DNA from: JADJOY01 sp964450125
GTDB lineage: Bacteria > JADJOY01
DNA: 22,337 bases
Direction: 5' to 3'
Assembly: GCA_964450125.1 (NCBI GenBank)
Contig: CAYVDO010000090.1
Location: 1-22,337, forward strand
A program made the position numbers and the translations under genes. This document shows, piece after piece, positions 1-6,522 of the stretch. Positions within the stretch are counted from its first letter, which is position 1; each line of letters starts with the position of its first letter. The notes below the pieces were generated by a model. That model did no database searches. It was not told the DNA's origin and saw only the letters and a list, made by a program, of their open reading frames with translations.

Positions 1-21
1 AGCACCGCGTTTTTCGTGGGG

Positions 22-100
22 CGGGGGTCTGGTTGAGACCCCCGAGGAAGCATCGACAGGCTCGAAAAACTCGCGACTGCGAGTTTTTCAGCAGCCTGTT
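22..100. repeat. Hairpin-rich intergenic element, copy 1 (two hairpins plus TTCAGCAGCCTGTT)
   Basis: Two perfect hairpins follow one another. The first has 9-bp arms at 22-30 and 36-44 with a 5-nt loop. The second has 10-bp arms at 65-74 and 79-88 around the loop GACT, with A5 on one side and T5 on the other. The outer bases ACAGGCT (56-62) and AGCCTGT (93-99) extend the second stem imperfectly. The motif TTCAGCAGCCTGTT ends the element at 87-100. A second element with the same order (a GGGGGTCT/AGACCCCC hairpin, then TTCAGCGGCCTGTT) lies at 8848-8974. Both sit downstream of genes, so they may be a dispersed REP-like repeat. The relationship is inferred from two short shared motifs only. Confidence 0.5.
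65..88 (-). terminator. Candidate bidirectional intrinsic terminator after the lipoprotein gene
   Basis: A perfect 10-bp stem with a 4-nt loop carries an A5 tract at one foot and T5 at the other, so it can read as a terminator on either strand. It lies about 100 nt downstream of the stop of the minus-strand lipoprotein gene. The T tract is short and within the stem, so efficiency is uncertain. Confidence 0.4.
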
Positions 101-185
101 TGCGTCGCGATCCCTGGTGAGTCGCGAGGCGCGAGAACACTCGCCGGCGCCGCCGTGGACACGACCCGAGTGTCAGGCGGGATCG

Positions 186-893
186 TCAGTAGCTCATCCA
201 TTCCAGACAACACGGACCCATCCGAGACAGGGTGTAGGCCGCCGTCGAGACTTGCTCACCGGAGCATCCGCTGACGGTGGCGAATGTCGCCGTGCCGGCG
301 ATTTGCGGCGTCCACGAGGCGCCTGGATTCGGCAGGCCGGCCTCGCAAACGGCGGCACGCCACTGCTCCAGCGTACAGACGTCCGCTCGGAACTGCGCGG
401 AACAGAAGGCATCCGCCTGATCCCAAGTGCCGAGACTTCCGGCGTGGTAGCAGAGCGTCGACGTGACGCGATCGATGGTGACCATGCCGTTGGGACAGCT
501 CGCGACGCTCGTCGGCCCGGGCGGACCCGGCGGACCCGCCTCGCCTTGCAGCAGGCTCAGCGGGTGCACGGCGCTGCCGAACGGAGTGGTGACCGTGAGC
601 TCGTAGTCGGCAGCCTGCGCCTCCGCGGGCAACAGCACTTCGAGAAGGGTGGACGACGCGGACTGGATCGCGAGCACGACCGGATTTCCGCCTGGCGCCT
701 TCGTGAGCTTCACCTCGCTCGCAATGAAGCCCGTGCCATTGATCTTCACGCCGTCTTCGAAGCGCGCGGGCGTCGATCCATTGCCCTCGACCGAGCTGAT
801 CGTGGGTGCCGAACACCCTGCCAGCACCAGCGCGAACGCGATCCGTGGCCACCCACGCGTCCGCGCTCGAGTTCCCGTTGCAAGTCCTCTCAT
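186..893 (-). CDS. Lipoprotein with IPT/TIG-like domain, short collagen-like stretch and Cys-rich C-terminus
   Basis: The 235-residue protein starts at an ATG with GGAG five bases upstream. Its N-terminus is an Arg-rich n-region, a short hydrophobic stretch and a lipobox ending in LVLAGC (Cys27), so it should be lipid-anchored in the envelope. Residues of about 28-115 look like an IPT/TIG Ig-like domain: they open with APTISSVEGNG and contain VKINGTGF. A collagen-like GPPGPPGP follows near residue 120. The last ~105 residues contain many Cys and a W-x-QA...C...VCT-x-EQW-x-AAVC pattern that suggests a small disulfide-bonded module. The gene lies 146 nt downstream of lanB on the same strand and could be read through from it, but nothing in the sequence ties it to lanthipeptide production. 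Function is unknown; surface binding or adhesion is a guess. Confidence 0.75.
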   Translation of the reverse strand: MRGLATGTRARTRGWPRIAFALVLAGCSAPTISSVEGNGSTPARFEDGVKINGTGFIASEVKLTKAPGGNPVVLAIQSASSTLLEVLLPAEAQAADYELTVTTPFGSAVHPLSLLQGEAGPPGPPGPTSVASCPNGMVTIDRVTSTLCYHAGSLGTWDQADAFCSAQFRADVCTLEQWRAAVCEAGLPNPGASWTPQIAGTATFATVSGCSGEQVSTAAYTLSRMGPCCLEWMSY

Positions 894-1039
894 CTCATCT
901 CCGGTTCCCCGGCGTCGGTGGCTCCCTCGTGAAGCCGACCGCGCCTACTCCTAGAATCGAAGTTCGCAGGCGAAACCCGACGCACGCTCTTCGAGAAGCA
1001 CGATGGAGCTCGAGCGGCGATGCCCGATCCACGAGTCCC

Positions 1040-4000
1040 TCACCGGCGTCCCCGTGCTGCACTCGACGAGTAATGGCGAGCCAGGAAGTCGTAGAGCACC
1101 AGCTCTTGTGCGCGCTGCGCGGAGCGCAGGATGCGATTCAGGTGCATGTGCACCACGCTCTCCGCCACGACTTCGAGGCCGACGCTCGCGCACCCCCTGT
1201 GACGCAACGCCTCGAGCTCGCGGGAAAGCGGTGCCAGGCGCTCGCTCCGCCGCCCCAGGATCGCGAGTGCGGGCGCAATCGGCTGGTCTGCGCCGTCCAC
1301 CCCGTCGAGCAGCGCGCTGACGTCGCGACGGAGGGTTCGGTAGCGTTCGCCGAGCTGGCGCTTCAAACGCACGTCGGCGCGGTGCTCCTCGGCGTATCCC
1401 TGCCGCAGCCTCTCGACCAGCGCCAAACGCGTGGGTAGGTCGAGCCCGAGATCGCACAAGAGCTGGTGCGCACCGCAGAGCGCGAGACGCCAGCGTTCTT
1501 CCTCTCCGGCATCTCCGTCGTCCAACGCCTCCAGGATCTCGAGGACGGCGTCGCTGTCGGCGTGAAAGATCCGCTCCGCCACCTCCATGGCCTCCGGCCC
1601 GGCATAGCGCTCCACCTCCCGCTCGTAGGTATCGAGCTGAACACGCCAGATCCGACCGTCTCCGAGAAGCATTGCGAAGAGACGCTGCACCGCCGGCAGA
1701 ACGTCCCGATGCTGGGCTTCGACGGAACCGTGAAAGCGCAGACGCAGGTGGTGGTCCGGATCGCCGTAACGAACGAAGAACCATCGATCCACGGCGCCCG
1801 CGCCGACCAGCGCTTTCACCAGCGGGCGCACGACGTCGCGGAGCAGCCGGTCAACCGTGGCCGGGCCTGCGTAGAGCTTGGCCGTGAGCCACTCGGAGCC
1901 AGGCGGAAACGTGCGCCGGATGGCGGCGACACAGCCATCGCTCGCACATCGGGCCCGGCTCGAAACGTCGGAGCCGGCGAGCGGCGGCGCACCGGTCTTC
2001 ACGAACGGCACGACGATCTCGTGTACGAAGCGGCCCTCGGGGCCCGAAGCGCAAAGCTCATCCGGCCCGGGATAGAGCTCCTCGAGATCGGGCAGATCGG
2101 CCGCGTCCGACGACGACGTGAGGAGCGGCCACGCCGCGTCGATGCTGAGCACGTTGCTGAGATCGACCGGCAGCCGGTGGTCGCCGCTCGCCACCACGAC
2201 CCACCGCGGAAGCTGCCGTTCCTCGCGCCAGCGTTGCACCTCGTAGAACCGGTGCGCGGGATCGATCGTCTGGAATCGCTTCCGCTCGTCTGGATACACC
2301 CGCCAGCGGGCGATGGAGAGAACCAGCCGGCCCACACGCACGCGCGGTAGAAACGGCATGCCGCCGAGTGCGCCCCAATCCCAGCCCAAGAGGCTCGCGC
2401 GCCGCTGTCCCTGCAAGCTGCAGAGAAAGCGATAGAGCGGCAGGCTGCGCGAGCTGTAGTTGTGCGCCGAGGTGAGACGCGGAACGACGCGCCGCCCCAG
2501 TCGCGCCGAATGCAACACCACCTCGTTCCCGACGACCGACACGCGAAGGTCGTCGATCGAGAGCTGTCGCTCCGCGGGGGCGCCGGAACGGCCGAGGAAC
2601 GTGAGCTCGTAGTCGCGCAGCACCGGCCGCAGCAGGATGTTGCCGAGCCTCCCTTCGGGCAGATGCACGATCTCCGCGTAGACCGCATCGGAGTCGAGGG
2701 CTTCCTCGGAGCGCAGGTGGTCGGCGACGTGTCGCGCCAGGTGGGGATCGCCGTGGCAGAAGCGTCCGAGCAGTTGGGCCCCCGAGGGGCCGGCCGCTCC
2801 TCCGAGAACCACTCGGAACTCGCCCCGATCCAGCGCCTGATCGGAAGCGGCGACGACGACCGCCATCGCACTCAGCGCGTCGGGAAGCGGTGGGCGACGC
2901 GGGCCGGTGCTCTGGGCGCGAGCTTCGAGATCGGACGGCTCGAGGGAAATCTCCATGGCGCCGGCGCGCACTGCCTCTGCGAGCTTGCGAGCCAGATCGT
3001 CCTCCCACGGCCCCCACGGCACCGGGCCGGTTTGGCGTGCGGGGAACGCCAGGTCGCGGAGCAGCGGCGCAGGCTCCCCCCCGCCTGCCGCCGACCCGAA
3101 TCCGATGCCCGACTCCTCGTCGAGCGCTTCCACTAGCGGCACTTCGCGCTGCTCGTAACGCGCGAGGAAACGCTCGACGAACCGGGAGAGGTCGTCGTCG
3201 CGCGGCCTGGCAAGCCGATGGAGCAGCTCGATGCCACGCGTGATCTCGCTCAGCACGGCCGGGCCGAGCGTGGCGCGCGCCGGCTTCACCATGTCCACTT
3301 GAATCAGCCGCTGCTGCTCGACTTTGGCGGGCATTGCCTCGAGCGAACGTGCCAAGGAACGATAGGCGTCCGGCGCCGCTCGGAGGTCGCCCGCATCGAT
3401 CGCCGCGAGTCGCAGCTTGACCTGCTCCAGACTCTCGACGAGCGAGCGCGCCTCCGGCAGCGCCGTCAGGTCCGTGACGAGGCCGTCGATCGGCTCGTGA
3501 CCCGTGACGGTCGGCCCCAGGTCCGGCACCAGGATCTGGCTCTCGATCAACTCGTCGATGTAGGTCGCCGCCTCCTCGATCGAGATCTCCTCGTCGACGA
3601 GCGCCTCCGCTAGCTCGGCGGCGGTGGCACCCTCGCGCGCCCGAGCGAGGGTGCCTTCGAGAGCCGCATCGGCGTCGACGCCCACGAGGTGATACGAGCG
3701 AAGGCCCTCTTTCACGCGACCTTCGACGTATCGGAGGCGACCGGCTGCGCGATAGAGGCTCGAGTTGGGCCGGTGGCGCAGCACGTTGCGCAGCACCGAG
3801 TCACGCGCCAGCGCTTCCGCGAGCGCGGCGACGTATTCCATGTCGAGACGCGAGTGACGGCGGTAGTGCTCGCAGCCCTCGAGAACGAGGCGTGTCCGCT
3901 CGCCAACGGTGCCGACGGAACAGCCCGCCCACAGACCGAATGGTGTCGCGCGGCCTGCCGCCCGCGAAAAATAACGGGTCAGCGCCGGCTCTGCGGTGCG

Positions 4001-4288
4001 GGCTTGTTCGTTGGCGGGATCGCGCATCCACACGTCGAGCACGTCTGCGAGCCCGGGTGTGGCCACGAAGAGCGCAGCGCGCAGCTCGGGCCGCGCGTAG
4101 GCCGCACGCAGGCGCTCGCGGAGCCTCGCGCGGTCGCGCGACAAAGCTCCTGCGTCCGCAACCGGTGCCTCACATCCGGCCGCCTCGCCCCCTTCGCTCC
4201 ATGCGAGCAGGTCCTCGAACGGAAGTAGCGGCGTGCGCAGCGCGAAGAAGCCCGCGGGCACGAGCCGGCCGGCATCCTCGCCGCTCAC
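1040..4288 (-). CDS. lanB: Full-length class I lanthipeptide dehydratase (LanB)
   Basis: LanB enzymes use glutamyl-tRNA to glutamylate Ser/Thr in a precursor peptide, then eliminate glutamate to give Dha/Dhb. The reading frame stays open far upstream, but the GTG at 4288 overlaps the lanC stop (GTGA), giving 1082 residues, close to NisB/SpaB size. The N-terminal glutamylation domain carries the family motif RATPFGLWAG at residues 113-122. The SpaB-type C-terminal elimination domain begins near residue 800 (WLTAKLYAG). It includes GDPDHHLRLRFHG and a final HMHLNR segment, which match the places where NisB has its essential elimination Arg and His residues. Both domains are in one chain, unlike the split dehydratases of thiopeptide systems. 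Translational coupling to lanC is likely. The two precursors are encoded divergently from about 5801. The start codon is inferred from the overlap and domain extent. Confidence 0.93.
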   Translation of the reverse strand: MSGEDAGRLVPAGFFALRTPLLPFEDLLAWSEGGEAAGCEAPVADAGALSRDRARLRERLRAAYARPELRAALFVATPGLADVLDVWMRDPANEQARTAEPALTRYFSRAAGRATPFGLWAGCSVGTVGERTRLVLEGCEHYRRHSRLDMEYVAALAEALARDSVLRNVLRHRPNSSLYRAAGRLRYVEGRVKEGLRSYHLVGVDADAALEGTLARAREGATAAELAEALVDEEISIEEAATYIDELIESQILVPDLGPTVTGHEPIDGLVTDLTALPEARSLVESLEQVKLRLAAIDAGDLRAAPDAYRSLARSLEAMPAKVEQQRLIQVDMVKPARATLGPAVLSEITRGIELLHRLARPRDDDLSRFVERFLARYEQREVPLVEALDEESGIGFGSAAGGGEPAPLLRDLAFPARQTGPVPWGPWEDDLARKLAEAVRAGAMEISLEPSDLEARAQSTGPRRPPLPDALSAMAVVVAASDQALDRGEFRVVLGGAAGPSGAQLLGRFCHGDPHLARHVADHLRSEEALDSDAVYAEIVHLPEGRLGNILLRPVLRDYELTFLGRSGAPAERQLSIDDLRVSVVGNEVVLHSARLGRRVVPRLTSAHNYSSRSLPLYRFLCSLQGQRRASLLGWDWGALGGMPFLPRVRVGRLVLSIARWRVYPDERKRFQTIDPAHRFYEVQRWREERQLPRWVVVASGDHRLPVDLSNVLSIDAAWPLLTSSSDAADLPDLEELYPGPDELCASGPEGRFVHEIVVPFVKTGAPPLAGSDVSSRARCASDGCVAAIRRTFPPGSEWLTAKLYAGPATVDRLLRDVVRPLVKALVGAGAVDRWFFVRYGDPDHHLRLRFHGSVEAQHRDVLPAVQRLFAMLLGDGRIWRVQLDTYEREVERYAGPEAMEVAERIFHADSDAVLEILEALDDGDAGEEERWRLALCGAHQLLCDLGLDLPTRLALVERLRQGYAEEHRADVRLKRQLGERYRTLRRDVSALLDGVDGADQPIAPALAILGRRSERLAPLSRELEALRHRGCASVGLEVVAESVVHMHLNRILRSAQRAQELVLYDFLARHYSSSAARGRR

Positions 4289-5595
4289 GTGCAATCCGGC
4301 ATCGTGCGCTCGCATGCCGACACCAGCAGAAACCGATCCCACTCCGGTTCGACGGTGCTGCAAGCCGCTTCGAGCGCGAGCGCGATTCCCGCGGCGCCGG
4401 TGAGAACGCCAGTCTCGTCGCACCACCTCGTCCCGCGACGCGTGGGGACCAGGGACCGAAAGCCGGCGATCCCGAGCCCCGGACGACGCATCGACAGCGC
4501 TCGCGCGAACCAGGACCGCGCGGCCGCGCGCAGCGCACGATCGCCGGTCGCCTGGGCCAAGCGGTTGAAGACGTGGGCGAGGCCGGCTGCGCCGTGACAG
4601 AGTCCCGCGTCGCGGACGCCGGCGAGCTCGGCGGGACGAGCGGCGGCTCGCCGCGCGACCACGAGCGCCTCGCGCTCCCAGGACGGTTCGTTCGCGCCGC
4701 GCGCCGCGACGAGCAGCGCGGCCGCCACGCCGGGATCGCCGTAGCACCAGGCGGAACGCGCCGGCTTGCCGATCTCTGCGCCGCGCTCGACCCTGGTCGA
4801 GAAGACCGACGGACGGTCGTCCGGCAATTTCTGGGCGAGCAACCACGAAACCGTCGAGCCGAGCAGCGCCCGCGCGCGCTTTCGCACGACTCCCGCTCCG
4901 CACATCGCGCCGAGCAATGCGATGACGCCCGGCACGCCGTGGGCCAGCCCGAGGTTGTAGTACCGGGCCGGGAGGCCTTCGCGAAACGACGGCGGAAGAT
5001 CTGCCGCTCGGCTCAGCCACGTGGTGCCGTCCGCGGTCTCCTCTGCGGACCGCTCGAGGTGCCCCACGATGCGATCGAGGCACTCGACGGCAGAGGGACG
5101 CGGCAAACGTTCGAGCGCGTACACGCCAAATCCCACCAAGCCGCTGACCAGATCGTAGTCACCGCGCCAGCGCCGAGTGGCGAGCAGCGTGACGAGCGCG
5201 CGATCGATCTCCTCGTTCGGATCATCTTCGGGATCGGCGGCGGTGGATCGTCGCAAGTGCGCCACGGTCCAGGCGATTCCGGTGAAGCCTCCGTAAAGCG
5301 AAGCCCCCATCCGCTGTGACGCGACTGCATCCACGGCCGCATCCAGGACGTGTGCGACCCGCGTGCGAGAGCCGGGGCCTGCCGCATCGGCGTACGCGAA
5401 GAGCAGCGCGATTCCCGCGCTTCCGCCGGAGAGCGATGCGTCGCCGCGCGAGAGCCCGCCGCGACCCAGCGGACGATCGCGCATGCGGGCCCCGATCCCG
5501 CGGACGATCGCGCGCACGGTCCGACGCGCCTGGACGCGCGCTGCGCCGGAGAGCAGCGGACGCCACCTTGCTGGCCGGACACTCCCCTCGATCAC
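4285..5595 (-). CDS. lanC: Class I lanthipeptide cyclase (LanC)
   Basis: LanC catalyses Michael addition of Cys thiols onto dehydrated Ser/Thr to form (methyl)lanthionine rings. The 436-residue protein shows the seven Gly-rich repeats of the LanC alpha/alpha toroid: SLSGGSAG, YGGFTG, SGLVGFG, AHGVPG, CYGDPG, CHGAAG and TGAAG. The expected zinc ligands are present as Cys284 (WCYGDPG), Cys333 and His334 (LCHG). The conserved active-site His is His219 (LAHG). The start is a GTG preceded by a purine-rich AGGGGGAGGGG ribosome-binding sequence. The gene is first in a minus-strand unit with lanB, and its TGA overlaps the lanB GTG. The divergent region upstream separates it from lanA1. There is no fused kinase or lyase domain, which, with the separate LanB, makes the pathway class I. 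Confidence 0.95.
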   Translation of the reverse strand: MIEGSVRPARWRPLLSGAARVQARRTVRAIVRGIGARMRDRPLGRGGLSRGDASLSGGSAGIALLFAYADAAGPGSRTRVAHVLDAAVDAVASQRMGASLYGGFTGIAWTVAHLRRSTAADPEDDPNEEIDRALVTLLATRRWRGDYDLVSGLVGFGVYALERLPRPSAVECLDRIVGHLERSAEETADGTTWLSRAADLPPSFREGLPARYYNLGLAHGVPGVIALLGAMCGAGVVRKRARALLGSTVSWLLAQKLPDDRPSVFSTRVERGAEIGKPARSAWCYGDPGVAAALLVAARGANEPSWEREALVVARRAAARPAELAGVRDAGLCHGAAGLAHVFNRLAQATGDRALRAAARSWFARALSMRRPGLGIAGFRSLVPTRRGTRWCDETGVLTGAAGIALALEAACSTVEPEWDRFLLVSACERTMPDCT

Positions 5596-5800
5596 CGAGT
5601 CCCCTCCCCCTCACCACGGCCGGCGTGCCGGGCTCGTCGCCCCTACGGAGGAATCGGAATCGGTTCGAAAAACCGGACACCAGCCTCGGCGACACGGCGG
5701 AGCGTCGACGACCCGCGCCCTCGCCCGTGTCGGGTTCGGCCGACCGATTCCGATCTAAAGGTTGAGGCCCGCCAACCCAAGCCGAATGAAGGATCCCATC
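5596..5800. promoter_or_regulatory. Divergent promoter region between lanC and lanA1 with a 12-bp perfect inverted repeat
   Basis: This 205-nt gap must carry promoters for both arms of the lanthipeptide locus. ATCGGAATCGGT at 5653-5664 occurs as its exact reverse complement at 5743-5754, 78 nt apart. The left arm is itself a tandem GAATCG repeat (5651-5662). Equal spacing from the two divergent genes (about 60 nt from lanC, about 46 nt from lanA1) fits a shared regulator site or matching promoter elements on each strand. No convincing -35/-10 pair was assigned and no regulator gene is adjacent. Confidence 0.5.
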
Positions 5801-5992
5801 ATGACGACCGAGAAGACCCGTTCAACGCCGCAGACGCCAATCGCTGAGAACGGCCCGCACACCAGGAAACTCAAGCTGCACAAGACGACCTTGCTCAACC
5901 TCACGGACCGAGAGCTCGACGATGTCCGAGGCGGAGGGGCCGATACCCGGACGTGCAGCGTACGGGTGCGGGGGTGCACCCTCGTCGGCTGA
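5801..5992 (+). CDS. lanA1: Class I lanthipeptide precursor 1 (double-glycine leader, 18-residue core)
   Basis: The 63-residue precursor has a leader containing LKLHKTTLLNLTDRELDDV, the common Leu-rich leader of class I lanthipeptides from Gram-negative phyla, ending in Arg-Gly-Gly at residues 43-45. The predicted core is GADTRTCSVRVRGCTLVG, with Cys at core positions 7 and 14 and Ser/Thr at 4, 6, 8 and 15. By comparison with lanA2, likely rings are T4-C7 and S8-C14, but topology is not proven. The start ATG at 5801 is chosen over ATG 5786 because the N-terminus (MTTEKT) matches lanA2 (MTTQTT) and an AAGGA lies about 8 nt upstream. The core is basic (four Arg, one Asp). It is divergent from lanC/lanB and followed by lanA2 and the exporter. 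Confidence 0.9.
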   Translation: MTTEKTRSTPQTPIAENGPHTRKLKLHKTTLLNLTDRELDDVRGGGADTRTCSVRVRGCTLVG

Positions 5993-6070
5993 CCTGCAGT
6001 CTCATACCCGGTCGAATCCGAAGCCGTGGCCTGAGGTCACGTGCAGGCGAACGGAGTGGAGGATCGCTGC

Positions 6071-6262
6071 ATGACGACCCAGACGACCGGACCGGCGACG
6101 CAAGCACCGGCTACCCAGAGCGAGACACCCGTGAAGACGCTGAAGCTGCACAAGACGACGCTGCTCAACCTCTCGGACACCGAGCTCGACGATGTTCGAG
6201 GCGGAGCGCCGACGAGTCAGACTTGCAGCGTCCGGATCCGCGGGTGTCCCCACGCCGAATGA
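6071..6262 (+). CDS. lanA2: Class I lanthipeptide precursor 2 (paralogue of lanA1)
   Basis: It is also 63 residues long, with LKLHKTTLLNLSDTELDDV followed by Arg-Gly-Gly at the same positions 43-45 as lanA1. The core is APTSQTCSVRIRGCPHAE. Positions TCSVR-x-RGC (core 6-14) are identical to lanA1 except Val/Ile at 11. The Ser/Thr at position 4 is kept as Ser, whereas the tails (PHAE against TLVG) and first residues differ. A clear GGAGG lies 8 nt before the ATG. The N-terminal ~20 leader residues are much less conserved than the second half, which marks the part read by LanB/LanC and the protease. The 78-nt gap to lanA1 suggests co-transcription. Confidence 0.9.
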   Translation: MTTQTTGPATQAPATQSETPVKTLKLHKTTLLNLSDTELDDVRGGAPTSQTCSVRIRGCPHAE

Positions 6263-6522
6263 CTTTCGAGACCTGCCACGACCACCGAAAGCGAGGTTTT
6301 GCCATCGCGACGACCGGAGCTTGCTGAACGGGAAGAGACCCATGGGTCGAACCGCTGCGCTGACCATGGGTGATTCGACAGTGCCGGTCTCGCGGCTCCG
6401 ATCACGCAGCATGGCTTCCCGAAACGGCGCGAGGGCGTAACCGCTCGCCAACTCGTACACCGAGCTGCGCGACGCGCTGCGACTCGCGCGTTGCGCGGCT
6501 CGGCTGCCGCTGGACCCCTCGA
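6263..6522 (+). other. Spacer between lanA2 and the exporter, with a 12-nt palindrome
   Basis: No convincing gene was found here. GACCCATGGGTC at 6337-6348 is a perfect palindrome, and the half-matching ACCATGGGT recurs at 6363-6371. These could be an operator or simply chance NcoI-like sites. The exporter frame is open from a GTG at 6370, but its first ~50 codons are Arg/Cys/Pro-rich and read like non-coding sequence. A 32-codon frame (6342-6440) is not supported by anything else. The segment may therefore be a long 5' leader of the exporter message. Confidence 0.35.

Noticed and set aside
4289..5083. N-terminal extension of lanB upstream of the GTG at 4288
   Set aside because: The frame is open, but this part overlaps lanC completely, is Arg/Gly-rich and matches no dehydratase sequence. 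The GTGA overlap gives the normal LanB length.
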